Below are positions 26,401 through 35,675 of a stretch of DNA of 64,000 bases, one piece after another; positions within the stretch are counted from its first letter, which is position 1, and every line of letters starts with the position of its first letter. The DNA lies in the NCBI GenBank assembly GCA_963820095.1, contig CAWFZA010000021.1, forward strand, positions 62,001 through 126,000, in the 5' to 3' direction. A program made the translations under genes and the position numbers. The notes beneath the pieces are model-generated. The model had not been told where the DNA came from. It saw only the letters and a program-made list of their open reading frames with translations, and did no database searches. This stretch comes from Roseiarcus sp963820095 (GTDB lineage Bacteria > Pseudomonadota > Alphaproteobacteria > Rhizobiales > Beijerinckiaceae).

Positions 26401-27171
26401 TCACGCCCGGCGATGAAGAAAATGGAGCGCTCCGGCCTTGAACGCCTTGTCCCCGACAGCGAGGTTGTGGTCGCGGCCGGGGATCAAGAGCGCCTCCGCC
26501 CGCGGCAGCAGCGCGACAAGCTTCGACAAGTCGCCCGCAAGCGTATCCCGCTCGCCGACAGCGACCAGAATCGGCTGGACAATGCGCGCCGCCTCAGCCG
26601 GCGTCAGGCGCCGGCGGAAGCCGCGCACGCAAGCCGCGAGGGCGGCGCGGTCGCTCTTCGTCTGGTCGGCGAAGGTGCGGAACAGGCGCTGCGTCGGATC
26701 GGCGAGGCTGTCGAGCGAAGGCGCCTCCATGGCTTCCGCAATCGCCTCCGGCAACCCGCCGTCGCGAACCAGCCGGTCGCCGAGGCCGCCCAGGATTAGT
26801 GAGCGCACGAGGCTCGGATGCTCGAGCGCGAGGAAGCTCGCAATCCGTGCGCCCATCGAATAGCCCATCACGTCGGCGCGTTCGATCCCTAGATGCGCGA
26901 GCAGATTGGCCGCGTCGCGCGTCATCAGACCGGATCGATAGGCTTCGGGCGCATAAAGCTTTTGGCTCTGGCCGTGGCCGCGGTTGTCGAACGCCACGAC
27001 GCGGCGCCCAGCTTGAGAGAGGGTCTCGACCCAGCGCGGATTAACCCAATTGAAGCGATGGGTGGAGGCGAAGCCGTGAATGAGCAGGATCGGCTCGCCA
27101 AGGTCGGGGCCGAAAGGCGCGACGTCGATGAACGCGATGTCGACGCCCTCGGACGAGAAATGCTCGACCAC
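26401..27171 (-). CDS. Alpha/beta hydrolase
   Basis: 256-residue serine hydrolase of the alpha/beta fold. Seen are the oxyanion region ILLIHGFASTHRFNW, the nucleophile elbow GYSMGARIASFLALEHP with Ser as nucleophile, an acid in VAVGERDTLAGD, and the catalytic His in IPGRDHNLAVGDKAF. No signal peptide. The gene lies 13 bases after the SDR gene, so the two are probably cotranscribed. The substrate is unknown; esterase or lactonase activity is possible. Confidence 0.9.
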   Translation of the reverse strand: MVEHFSSEGVDIAFIDVAPFGPDLGEPILLIHGFASTHRFNWVNPRWVETLSQAGRRVVAFDNRGHGQSQKLYAPEAYRSGLMTRDAANLLAHLGIERADVMGYSMGARIASFLALEHPSLVRSLILGGLGDRLVRDGGLPEAIAEAMEAPSLDSLADPTQRLFRTFADQTKSDRAALAACVRGFRRRLTPAEAARIVQPILVAVGERDTLAGDLSKLVALLPRAEALLIPGRDHNLAVGDKAFKAGALHFLHRRA

Positions 27172-27184
27172 CCGATGGCCCCAG

Positions 27185-28012
27185 TCAGAGCTTGAAGCTT
27201 CGCTTGATCATTTTCATCGTGAGGCCGGAGCCGAGGAGACGCCGCAGCGGTATGAGACGGCGCGCATCCGACCCCGCAGGATAGCGCATGCGATCGCTCG
27301 TGTCGGTCGCTGCTCGGTAGATGACCTCGGCGACGAGCTCGGGCGAACTCGAGCGCTGAGTGTAGCGAGCCCGCGCCGCTTTCACCTTGTCCATGAACGG
27401 CGCATAGTCGGCCAGGCGGGAGATGTCCCAGGCGTCTTGTGAACGGCCGCCGAAATCGGTCGCGATCGCGCCCGGCTCGATCACCTTGACCTTGATCCCG
27501 AATGTCCCGAGTTCGTGCCACAGCCCTTCTGACAGGCCTTCGACGGCAAATTTGGTCGCATTGTAAACGGCGTAGGCCGGGACCGTCATGATTCCGCCAA
27601 TCGACGAGACGTTGATCAGAACGCCGGCTTTTCGCTCGCGGAAATGCGGCGCGACCGCCTGGACGCAGGCGATGAGGCCGAAGACGTTGACGTCGAACTG
27701 CCGCTCGATCTCCTCGCGCGTGCCTGCTTCGACCGGTCCGAAGGCGCCGTAGCCGGCATTGTTGAGCCACACGTCGACGCCACCATAGGCGTTGATCGAT
27801 TCAGCGACTGCGGCTTTCGGACCTTCAGGATCTTGCACGTCGAGAGCGATCAGCTTGAGACGAGCCTGGGCTTTGAGATCTTTCTCCGCCGCCGGGTTGC
27901 GCATGGTCGCGACAACGTTCCACCCCTTGTCGAGGAAGAGCCGCGCGGTCGATTTGCCGATGCCGCTGCTGGCGCCGGTTATAACGATGGTCTTCGGCGA
28001 AGAGTCGGCCAT
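27185..28012 (-). CDS. Short-chain dehydrogenase/reductase (SDR)
   Basis: 275-residue classical SDR. The cofactor motif is TGASSGIGKSTARLF (TGxxxGxG), followed by LNNAGYGAFGPVE (NNAG), a catalytic Ser in INVSSIGGIMT, and the Tyr-Lys pair in YAVYNATKFAVEG. It is likely NAD(P)-dependent and cytoplasmic; the substrate is unknown. It heads a two-gene operon with the hydrolase and is divergent, across 132 bases, from the repeat-rich secreted protein. Confidence 0.9.
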   Translation of the reverse strand: MADSSPKTIVITGASSGIGKSTARLFLDKGWNVVATMRNPAAEKDLKAQARLKLIALDVQDPEGPKAAVAESINAYGGVDVWLNNAGYGAFGPVEAGTREEIERQFDVNVFGLIACVQAVAPHFRERKAGVLINVSSIGGIMTVPAYAVYNATKFAVEGLSEGLWHELGTFGIKVKVIEPGAIATDFGGRSQDAWDISRLADYAPFMDKVKAARARYTQRSSSPELVAEVIYRAATDTSDRMRYPAGSDARRLIPLRRLLGSGLTMKMIKRSFKL

Positions 28013-28144
28013 TCGACGTCCCCTCGGTCAAGCCTCGCAATCGCCATGCCGCGGTCCACCTCGCGCCGTCGGCCGAAAGCGACTATCATGGCTCCATACC
28101 ACAACGGCCGCCGTTTTCACGGGGCCGCCCGGGGGAGAACCGTC

Positions 28145-28756
28145 ATGAAGCGACTGGGCTTGATCAGCAGAGGGATCGCGATCGCGACGTTGCTCTGCTT
28201 CGCCGCGCCGCAAGCGGAAGCCATCGAACTGTACGGAACGGAGAGCGGCGCCAGTCCGCTGGGCGACGGTTCCGTCATTCTGGTTCGCGGCGGCCGCGGA
28301 GGCGGAGCGCGCCACGGCGGAGGCGGACACCGTGGCGGAGGAATGCACCGTGGCGGCGGGATGCATCGTGGCGGCGGAATGCATCATGGGATGAATTGCG
28401 GCGGGGCCAATCGAGGCGCGCGCGCGCATCGTGGAAATTTCCACGGCGCGAATCGTTACGCCCACGGCAATATCAACCGGAACGTGAATCGGAACGTCAA
28501 CCGCAATGTGAACCGAAACATCAACCGGAACGTCAACGTCAATCGCGGCGCTTACCGCGCAGGCCATTGGGGCAATTGGGCGCGTCCGGGCCGATATTAT
28601 TGGCCGGTCGGCGGCGCGGTCGCGGCCGGCGCGGCGCTCGGGTTCGTCAGCGCCGCGGCGGCGGCTTCGTGGGCCGGCGCGGCGCCCGGCCCGAACCTCT
28701 GCTGGTACTATACCGATTCCAGCCGTCAGCAGGGCTTCTGGGACGCTTGCCCCTAG
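28145..28756 (+). CDS. Small secreted Gly/His/Asn-repeat protein
   Basis: About 203 residues. Start chosen at ATG 28145 behind GGGGGAGAA; it gives a signal peptide (MKRLGLISRGIAIATLLCFA, cleavage near AEAIE). The mature part has a Gly/His-rich tract with three HRGGGM hexapeptides, an Asn/Arg tract with five NRNV-type tetrapeptides, then a hydrophobic Ala/Gly helix (AVAAGAALGFVSAAAAASWA). It ends in a Cys-containing tail with YYTDSSRQQGFWDACP. Tails of this last type recur in small Hyphomicrobiales envelope proteins. The His-rich part suggests metal binding, but function is unknown. Confidence 0.75.
   Translation: MKRLGLISRGIAIATLLCFAAPQAEAIELYGTESGASPLGDGSVILVRGGRGGGARHGGGGHRGGGMHRGGGMHRGGGMHHGMNCGGANRGARAHRGNFHGANRYAHGNINRNVNRNVNRNVNRNINRNVNVNRGAYRAGHWGNWARPGRYYWPVGGAVAAGAALGFVSAAAAASWAGAAPGPNLCWYYTDSSRQQGFWDACP
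28328..28381 (+). repeat. Three 18-bp tandem repeats encoding HRGGGM
   Basis: Three consecutive in-frame copies of an 18-bp unit (CACCGTGGCGGAGGAATG and close variants) within the secreted repeat protein. Differences are confined mainly to third codon positions, so the peptide is conserved better than the DNA. Confidence 0.85.
28475..28534 (+). repeat. Five 12-bp tandem repeats encoding NRNV/NRNI
   Basis: Five in-frame copies of AACCGGAACGTG-like units in the same secreted protein, coding for an Asn-Arg-Asn-Val/Ile tract. Synonymous variation between copies suggests selection on the peptide rather than very recent slippage. Confidence 0.85.
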
Positions 28757-29238
28757 GCGTCGCGAGCGGGTCCGAAACGTCATGCGCCCGGACCGGGATC
28801 CGGACGATGATCCGGGGTTCTCCCGGCCACCCAGGTGGTCGCGCAGGGAACGACCGCCAAGCGCCGGGGCTCAAAAAGCTTTGCGCTGAGATCCTTGCGA
28901 CTGTCGGCGGCCTTGCCGGGCTTGTCTCTGAGGCGACGCGACGAAATGGCGCGGGTCAACGTCCGATCATGGTCCGGGCCCGACCACCTAGCCTCAAGGC
29001 GAGTCGGAAGGTGTCGCCACCCAACCGCTATCGCGAAGAAGCGTGACTTTCATTGCATAATCAGAACAATTATTACATGTATGATAGGAATTCGTGGCCG
29101 CTTGACGCCGAGCAGGAAAGAGAGGACGGCGGCTGTTGAAACGCTGATCCACAACATGAGCGCAAAAAACAAAACGTTAGCGCGTTTATGGGTGTTTTAC
29201 TAGCGTTTAGTGGCGCTTAAGCCCGATGCGCCCCTGCG
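28757..29238. other. 482-base gap without a recognised gene
   Basis: The stretch between the repeat-rich protein and the PPOX-fold protein holds no frame I can assign. The part from about 29040 to 29220 is clearly richer in A and T than its surroundings. A 40-codon frame at 29080-29202 has no ribosome-binding site or similarity that I can see. It may contain a promoter for neither neighbour, since both flanking genes end here. Confidence 0.4.
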
Positions 29239-29959
29239 CTAACCTGCCGCGAGCAGCTGTTCGAAACGCGACCGCCATTGCTCAGGGTCATGCGCCGGCG
29301 CGGCGAATTGGGCGCGGCCGGGCCGGCCGCCCGCCGCGAGATCGAGGCCCTCGGCGTCGAGCCCGATCGCCCGCCAGGTCGGGCGCGAAGCCTTCTGCCC
29401 CGCGAGGCGCGCGAGCTGGGCTCCGCCAACCGCATTGGCCTCGGCGAGAAGCCGCTCCTCGGCCTCGGCCAACGCGGCTTCGCCCTCGCGCGAGGCGAGA
29501 ACCTCGGCGACTGTAAGAGGCGCGGCCCTGCCGAAGCCGCCGTTGAAATGCACGTCGTCGATCTGGAGCCGGTAAAGGGCGAAATCGGCGAACCCGGCAT
29601 AGAGATGAGCCTTGGGATTGCGCTGTAAATACCGGGCTTTGGCGCGCGGCGCCGCATAGCGTTCGACCCGTCCGCTCAAGGTGACGCGCGGATGGTTGAG
29701 CGGATCGCCGCGTTCCTGGGTTCCGGTCAACAGGAGGGACGCGCGAGGATCATTCGCCAAATTCCGGGTATGACGGGATAGGGTCGACATGAGGAACAGA
29801 GGCGCGCCATCGAAATCGCTGGCGACGCCGACCAGCGTGGTCGAGAGGTCCGGCCGTCCCGAGCGACGCCAATGCGCCGGTTCGGGCAAGCCGCATCAGC
29901 CGCTTCACGTCGGCGACGGCCTCGGCTTGGGCCTCATTCGGATCGGGGGCGTTCGCCAT
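29239..29959 (-). CDS. Pyridoxamine 5'-phosphate oxidase-fold protein, HugZ-like (frameshifted)
   Basis: About 240 residues. The N-terminus (MANAPDPNEAQAEAVADVKR) is followed by ARTGALASLG; the frame then shifts near 29863, most simply by one missing base. It continues with GRPDLSTTLVGVASDFDGAP, FLMSTLSRHTRNLANDPRAS and DVHFNGGFGRA, the flavin/heme split-barrel pattern. The C-terminal 80 residues match the DUF2470-like domain of HugZ-type proteins. Such proteins bind FMN or heme; heme use is a guess. It stands alone. Confidence 0.8.
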
Positions 29960-30226
29960 ATGGCGGCCTTGACGGTTCGAGCGGATTGGAGTGAGACACT
30001 GGCTGGGGTCGAGGGGTCAAGACAGGGAGTCTGCGCCGACCAGCCCTACTCCGATTGCTGGCCAACGGCTGCAAGATCATGGTAATCTTGCACAATTCGC
30101 GCAAGCGTCCCATCTGTGGTCGGCCGATGGGGGGACTGCCCTCCTCGGAACACATTCAGTCGATCAATGGTTTCAACTTTGAGCCAGCAAGCCCAAGAGG
30201 CCGCAACAGACCAAAACGGGAGCTTC

Positions 30227-30925
30227 ATGCCCACAATCGCGCTGGTCGACGACGACCGTAACATATTGACTTCTGTCTCGCTCTCGCTCGAGGCGGAGGG
30301 ATATCGGGTGCAGACTTACACCGACGGCGCGAGTGCGCTCGATGGCGTGAAAGCCAATCCGCCCGATCTCGCCATTTTCGACATCAAGATGCCGCGCATG
30401 GACGGAATGGAGCTTCTCCGCCGCCTGCGGCAAAAGTCGGATCTACCGGTCATCTTCCTGACGTCCAAGGACGAAGAGATTGATGAATTGTTCGGCCTCA
30501 AGATGGGCGCCGACGATTTCATCCGCAAGCCTTTCTCTCAGCGCCTTCTCGTCGAGCGCGTGAAGGCGATCCTTCGGCGCTCCAATCCCAAGGACGCCGC
30601 CACCCAAAAGGAGACCGAAGCCAAGATCCTTGAGCGTGGCCGGTTAAAGATGGATCCCGAGCGTCATACCTGTACATGGGACAACACCGCGGTGACGCTG
30701 ACGGTCACCGAGTTTCTCATTCTCCAAGCGCTGGCGACCAGGCCGGGCGTGGTCAAGAGCCGCAACGCCCTGATGGATGCAGCCTATGACGACCAGGTGT
30801 ATGTGGACGACCGCACCATCGACAGCCACATCAAGCGGTTGCGCAAGAAGTTCAAGGTGGTCGAACCGGATTTTGAAATGATCGAAACCCTCTACGGCGT
30901 AGGCTACCGATTTAAGGAAGGGTAG
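30227..30925 (+). CDS. chvI: Response regulator, ChvI type
   Basis: 232-residue OmpR-family regulator. Start chosen at ATG 30227 (MPTIALVDDDRNILTSVSLS) with a GGGAG box. The receiver has the acidic pocket VDDD, the phospho-acceptor Asp in LAIFDIKMPRMDGMELL, and the conserved Thr/Lys (FLTSKDEE, FIRKPFSQR). The winged-helix DNA-binding domain occupies the last 100 residues (TEFLILQALATRPGVVKSRN; DDRTIDSHIKRLRKKF). It lies 17 bases before its kinase. ChvI/ChvG in rhizobia controls the response to acid, envelope stress and host entry, with downstream PTS genes in the same cluster. Confidence 0.95.
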   Translation: MPTIALVDDDRNILTSVSLSLEAEGYRVQTYTDGASALDGVKANPPDLAIFDIKMPRMDGMELLRRLRQKSDLPVIFLTSKDEEIDELFGLKMGADDFIRKPFSQRLLVERVKAILRRSNPKDAATQKETEAKILERGRLKMDPERHTCTWDNTAVTLTVTEFLILQALATRPGVVKSRNALMDAAYDDQVYVDDRTIDSHIKRLRKKFKVVEPDFEMIETLYGVGYRFKEG

Positions 30926-30942
30926 CGGCTCGGCCGCCAAAA

Positions 30943-32794
30943 ATGAGCGCCGAAACGCAGGTTCAACATCGCCTTTCGGCTCATGCGGCTCGCGGGAGAC
31001 TGCGTTGGCTGCGAGCTCGCACGCGTATCGCTTGGCGATTTCTGACAGCACGGTTTTCGTCATCGCTTACCCGCCGCATCGTCGTCCTCAATCTAGGCGG
31101 CCTCGTCGTGCTGGTGGTCGGCTTTCTGCTCCTCGACCAATTTCGCGCCGATCTGATCGCTGCACGGATCCAGAGCCTCACAATTCAGGCGGACATCATC
31201 GCCGCCGCGATCTCCGCTTCGGCGACTGGGGACACCGATTCGATCACCATCGATCCCGATAAACTACTGCAATTGGCGCCAGGCGAAAGCATATCGCCGA
31301 CGCCAAGCGATGATGACGCAACGCAGTTCTCTATCAATCCTGCGCTTGTCGGGCCTTTTCTTCATCGACTGGTGACGCCGACGCATACACGCGCGCGCAT
31401 CTATGACAGCGACGGCCGGCTTCTGCTCGAACTCGCGATCGTATTCAGCACGAGGCGCGGTCGTGCGCTCAGACTTGCCCGACGTTTCTGAGCGCCGTGG
31501 AATCGCGGATGGGGTCGTCGGCCGTCTGCGCAGCTTCTTTCTGGGTTCCACCGCGCCGCGAGCCGAAGACCCGTGGGCGACCAATGGCCGGACTATGCCG
31601 GAGGTCGCCGGGGCGCTGCAGGGCAAAACCCAATCTCTGGTGCGCGTCAACCACATGGGTGAAACGATCGTGTCGGTCGGAGTGCCGATCCAGCACATGA
31701 TGGCGACCCGGGGGTCGCTCCTGCTTTCCACCCAGGGCGGCGATATCGACCGCGTGATAACGTCCGCACGTCTGGCGCAACTGCAATTCTTTTTAGTGCT
31801 CGCTGTCGTGATGTTGGTTCTGTCCCTCTCGCTCGCGAACACCATCGCCGAACCTGTGCGGCGGCTCGCCGACGCGGCTGAACGGGTGAGGCGCGGCATC
31901 CGATCGCGCCAGCAGATTCCCGATTTCACCGCGCGATCAGATGAGATCGGTCACTTATCTCGCGCGCTGCGCGATATGACGCGAGCGCTCTATAATCGTC
32001 TGGATGCGATTGAGAGTTTCGCCGCCGACGTCGCACACGAGCTCAAGAATCCGCTGACGTCACTGCGCAGTGCGCTCGAAACATTGCCGAGAGTGAGCGC
32101 CGGTCATTCGCGCGATCGGCTTATCGCCGTCATGCAACATGATGTGCGGCGCCTCGACCGGTTGATTAGCGACATCTCCGACGCTTCCCGCCTCGATGCG
32201 GAGCTGACCCGAGGGGAAGCGGGGCCCGTGGATGTCGCCGCTCTTCTGCGCGCGGTCGTGTCGATGGCCCAGGATTCCGCCCGCGGCGGCGTCCGGGTCG
32301 AATTGTCCATACCCGTCAGGCGCGGCAAGAACGCGAGCGCCGATTATTTTGTCCTTGGGCACGATTCTCGTCTTGCGCAGGTCGTCACCAATCTCATAGA
32401 CAACGCCTGCTCATTCTCTGAGCCCGGCGGCGTCGTGCGCGTTGCGCTCGATCGCATCTCTGCTCGCAGGGAGCCGGAAGAGAAGCGCGTCGACCGCGTT
32501 GTGATCACCATCGACGATGACGGACCTGGAATCCCGCCGCATGCGCTCGAGCGCATTTTCGAGCGTTTCTATACCGATCGTCCAAGCCAAGGGTTTGGCC
32601 AGAATTCGGGCTTGGGACTATCGATTTCACGCCAAATCGTTGAAGCTCACGGCGGTCGCGTTTGGGCCTGCAACCGGACGCCCGAAGTGGCGGGCGGTCA
32701 TGTCCAATCGCCGGAATGCGATGGTTCGGATGAGGTGACGCGGCACGGCGCGGGCGCCCGCTTTGTTGTCGAACTGCCTGCATTTTCGGGATGA
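30943..32794 (+). CDS. chvG: Sensor histidine kinase, ChvG/ExoS type (frameshifted)
   Basis: About 616 residues. A first transmembrane helix lies at about residues 45-65 (IVVLNLGGLVVLVVGFLLLD), then a periplasmic sensor region, a second helix (LQFFLVLAVVMLVLSLSLAN), HAMP, the phospho-acceptor H-box SFAADVAHELKNPLTSLRSA, the N-box LIDNACSFSEPGG and the G-boxes DDDGPGIP and SGLGLSISRQIV. An extra base near 31430, in the periplasmic part, separates YDSDGRLLL from SRSYSARGAVVRSDLP. The stop overlaps the hprK start. It is probably intact in the organism. Confidence 0.92.
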
Positions 32795-33342
32795 GTGTGG
32801 CCGCTTTGGCGGGAACGGCGAGCCTCCATGCCACGGCCGTGATCCACGGCGAAAGCGGCCTCTTGATTCTTGGACCCTCAGGCTCGGGAAAAAGCTCGCT
32901 GGCGCTGGCGCTTATGGCGCATGCGCGCGCCACGGGCGCGTTTAGCGCGCTGGTCGGGGATGACCGGATTTTTTTGAGCCCGGCGCATGGTCGTCTGATC
33001 GCACGAGGAACGACCAATATGGCGGGCGTCATCGAGCGCCGGACGGCGGGTCTGATCAGCGTCCGACACGAGCCGGCGGTGGTTGTGCGGCTGGCGGTCG
33101 AACTCTGCGAGCGTGGGCGGCGATGGCCGAGAATGCCGGATGATGATGAGGCTCGTATCGTTGGCGGGGTCACACTTCCCCGCTTGGCGCTTGATTCCGG
33201 CCTGAGTGTTTGCGATCAAGCGCTGGCTATCGATGAGCGGTTAGCCGTCTTGACCGGTGCGCCGGCGCGATTGGGAATTTCGCTTGAACATTCCGCCGCA
33301 CTGCACAAAAATGGCCGGCCAAAGAATTCGCCGCCGGCCTGA
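32791..33342 (+). CDS. hprK: HPr kinase/phosphorylase, short alphaproteobacterial form
   Basis: 183-residue catalytic domain only; the N-terminal domain of Firmicutes HprK is missing, as is normal in alphaproteobacteria. Walker A is GPSGSGKSSLALAL, followed by VGDDRIFLSPAHGRLIARG. It phosphorylates or dephosphorylates the conserved serine of HPr, here encoded two genes downstream. ATG 32791 overlaps the chvG stop, indicating coupling of the two-component system to the regulatory PTS. Confidence 0.93.
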   Translation: MSVAALAGTASLHATAVIHGESGLLILGPSGSGKSSLALALMAHARATGAFSALVGDDRIFLSPAHGRLIARGTTNMAGVIERRTAGLISVRHEPAVVVRLAVELCERGRRWPRMPDDDEARIVGGVTLPRLALDSGLSVCDQALAIDERLAVLTGAPARLGISLEHSAALHKNGRPKNSPPA

Positions 33343-33383
33343 TTGGCGTCGGACATGTGAGCCGATCGACTGATGGATAATAG

Positions 33384-33785
33384 ATGATCGGAATGGTCCT
33401 CGTGACCCATGGCCAGCTCGCCACTGGTTTTCGGGCAGCGTTAGAGCATGTCGTTGGGCCCCAACCCCAGCTAGAGACGATAACAATCGGCCCGGATGAT
33501 GACATGGAACAGCGCCGCTCGGATATCCTGAGCGCGGCGGCGCGCGTCGAGGACGGGGGCGGGGTTGTCATTCTCACCGACATGTTTGGCGGCACTCCAT
33601 CAAATTTGGCGATTTCCGTCATGGACGGGGGACGCATCGAAGTCATCTGCGGCGTTAACCTGCCGATGTTGATCAAGCTCGCGACCATGCGAGATGGAGC
33701 GGATCTCGACCACGCTGTGGTGGAGGCCCGGGATGCTGGCCGCAAATACATCACCATCGCCAGCAAGGTGCTGGAAGGTAAATGA
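33384..33785 (+). CDS. PTS EIIA component, mannose family
   Basis: 133-residue EIIA-Man domain. The phosphorylated His lies in MVLVTHGQLATGFRAALEHV, and the conserved VVILTDMFGGTPSNLAISVM follows. No EIIB or EIIC partner is encoded nearby. It therefore belongs to the incomplete, regulatory PTS of alphaproteobacteria rather than a sugar-uptake system. It overlaps the HPr gene by 4 bases. Confidence 0.93.
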   Translation: MIGMVLVTHGQLATGFRAALEHVVGPQPQLETITIGPDDDMEQRRSDILSAAARVEDGGGVVILTDMFGGTPSNLAISVMDGGRIEVICGVNLPMLIKLATMRDGADLDHAVVEARDAGRKYITIASKVLEGK

Positions 33786-34102
33786 CCCAGCCCAGTTCCG
33801 AAGGAGAATGTTCGTCGCCTCCGGCCGCCGATGGGTTGTCGCGCGAGATGCACATTATCAACCGAAAGGGCTTGCACGCGCGCGCAACCGCCAAGTTTGT
33901 GCAGTGCGTTGACCGGTTTGACGCCGACGTCAAGGTCACTCGCTGCGGCGAGACGGTCGGCGGGGATTCGATAATGGGCATCCTGACGCTCGGCGCCGGC
34001 CCAGGGTCAACGATTACGGTATCGGCCTCGGGAGCGGAAGCTCGAGAAGCGCTAGAGGCCTTGGCCGCGCTGGTTTCCGGCCGCTTCGGCGAAGACGAGT
34101 GA
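33782..34102 (+). CDS. ptsH: Phosphocarrier HPr
   Basis: 106 residues, longer than classical HPr by an N-terminal tail of about 20. The active His is in INRKGLHARATAKFVQCVDR, and the regulatory serine phosphorylated by HprK lies in VGGDSIMGILTLGAGPGS. It ends the ChvI-ChvG-HprK-EIIA-HPr cluster. It carries phosphate from enzyme I (not encoded here) to the EIIA and is the likely output through which HprK modulates the pathway. Confidence 0.93.
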   Translation: MTQPSSEGECSSPPAADGLSREMHIINRKGLHARATAKFVQCVDRFDADVKVTRCGETVGGDSIMGILTLGAGPGSTITVSASGAEAREALEALAALVSGRFGEDE

Positions 34103-34136
34103 GGCTTGGCTCAATTTTTCCCATACCTGTCGGACA

Positions 34137-34967
34137 CTACATCCTAAAGTCCTCGCCCAAATAGAAGCGCCGGACATCGGGGTGAGCAATGATCTCCTCT
34201 GGCGGGCCTTCAGTCAAAACATGGCCGCTGTGAATGATATAGGCTCGATCGATCAGTCCGAGGGTCTCGCGCACATTGTGATCGGTAATCAAGACGCCGA
34301 TGCCCCGCCCTTTGAGGTGACGCACGAGATCCTGAATGTCGCCAACCGCGATCGGATCGATGCCCGCGAAAGGCTCGTCGAGGAGCATGAAAGAGGGCTT
34401 ACCGGCGAGCGCGCGGGCGATCTCGCACCGCCGCCGCTCGCCGCCGGACAACGAAATCGACGGCGCCGCGCGTACGCGCGCAATATCAAACTCCTCGAGC
34501 AGCGATTCCAGCATCGCATCGCGAGTGCGACGGTTAGGTTCGTTGACCTCGAGCACCGCGCGAATGTTGTCCTCGACATTAAGCCCGCGAAAGATCGAAG
34601 CCTCTTGCGGCAGATACCCGACTCCCAGCCGGGCTCTTTGATACATCGGCAGGCCAGTGACGTCATGGCCATCTAGTTCTATTTCGCCCTTATCGGGTTT
34701 GACCAAGCCGGTGATCATGTAGAAGACGGTCGTCTTGCCGGCTCCATTCGGCCCCAACAAGCCAACCGCTTCGCCTTGTCGCACCGAAAGGCTCACGTCC
34801 TGCACCACCATTCGGCCGCGATAGCCCTTACCGAGATGATGCACGGCGAGAACGCCCGGACCAGCAGGCTCACTCCCTGTTCCGGGAACCGATCCGTCGC
34901 TCTCGGCGCGCAACCATTTGCGCCACCGAGGTATCTGGATGCGTTCGCGCACGGCTTCTTCGCTCAT
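34137..34967 (-). CDS. lptB: LPS export ABC transporter ATPase LptB
   Basis: 276 residues with a 35-residue N-terminal extension before the standard LptB core. Walker A GPNGAGKTTVFYMITG, signature SLSGGERRRCEIARAL and Walker B FMLLDEPFAGIDPIAV are intact, and the family ending DVRRFYLGEDFRM is present. It powers LPS extraction from the inner membrane with LptFG. It lies 48 bases after lptA. The rpoN gene often found downstream in this order is replaced here by the convergent HPr gene. Confidence 0.95.
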   Translation of the reverse strand: MSEEAVRERIQIPRWRKWLRAESDGSVPGTGSEPAGPGVLAVHHLGKGYRGRMVVQDVSLSVRQGEAVGLLGPNGAGKTTVFYMITGLVKPDKGEIELDGHDVTGLPMYQRARLGVGYLPQEASIFRGLNVEDNIRAVLEVNEPNRRTRDAMLESLLEEFDIARVRAAPSISLSGGERRRCEIARALAGKPSFMLLDEPFAGIDPIAVGDIQDLVRHLKGRGIGVLITDHNVRETLGLIDRAYIIHSGHVLTEGPPEEIIAHPDVRRFYLGEDFRM

Positions 34968-35015
34968 TGGCGACCGCTCACGACAAGTCCGCGAGACATC
35001 GGCAATGACCCGGAC

Positions 35016-35672
35016 CTATTTCGGCCTCCCAGCCTCCGCCTTTCCGGGGCCGGCCTCCGATTTCGCGGCGTCCGCATTCGATTTCGGGACGAATTGTCCA
35101 TGTACCCGGCCGGATTTGGCGCTGGTGTCGACGGTCGCCTGGCCATTCTTGAGGTCGTAGGTCAGCTTGTCGCCTTTGGTGACGTTTTGGCCGTCGCTCA
35201 GCGTAACATGGCCGATAAGCCAAACTTTGTCCTCGGCCTTATCGTAGCTGCCGTTGTCCCCAGTGGCGACTTGGGTCTTGGACAGGACGGTCACGGGTCC
35301 GGTCACATCCAGATGCTTGACGCCGGAGTCCGCAGCCGAGGGAGCCGACGGGGCTTGGCCATTCGACGACTGAGGAGCCGCGCCCTGAGTCGGAGCGTGA
35401 TCAAGAAACACGGTCATGGCCGAACAGGTCATCTTTGTGTCGCCCTGAATGACAACGACATTGCCAGAATAAACCGCCTTATGCTCCTTGTCGTAGTAAA
35501 CGAGCTTGTTGGCGTCGATCGAGATCGGCTCCTTTGAAGTTGTCCCAGGGAAGATTGCGACTGAGTCGCCGGGTCCAGATGGCTTTTCAGCCGCCGCGTC
35601 CGCGCCGCTTGAACAGAACAGCGCGGCAACCGTCGCCCCCAACCACCCAGGAACCCGAGATGGCAACGTCAT
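35016..35672 (-). CDS. lptA: LPS transport periplasmic protein LptA (OstA-like)
   Basis: 218 residues with a signal-like hydrophobic N-terminus (GWLGATVAALFCSSGADAA). The OstA/LptA body (PISIDANKLVYYDKEHKAVY; SGNVVVIQGDTKMTCSAMTV) forms the beta-jellyroll of the LPS bridge. The C-terminal tail is Ala/Lys/Pro-rich. It lies 3 bases after lptC and upstream of lptB. Confidence 0.93.
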   Translation of the reverse strand: MTLPSRVPGWLGATVAALFCSSGADAAAEKPSGPGDSVAIFPGTTSKEPISIDANKLVYYDKEHKAVYSGNVVVIQGDTKMTCSAMTVFLDHAPTQGAAPQSSNGQAPSAPSAADSGVKHLDVTGPVTVLSKTQVATGDNGSYDKAEDKVWLIGHVTLSDGQNVTKGDKLTYDLKNGQATVDTSAKSGRVHGQFVPKSNADAAKSEAGPGKAEAGRPK

Positions 35673-35675
35673 AGG

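Noticed and set aside
26925..27770. A fusion of the SDR and hydrolase genes
   Set aside because: The spanning frame is out of register with both proteins; each gene has its own start, stop and complete motifs 13 bases apart.
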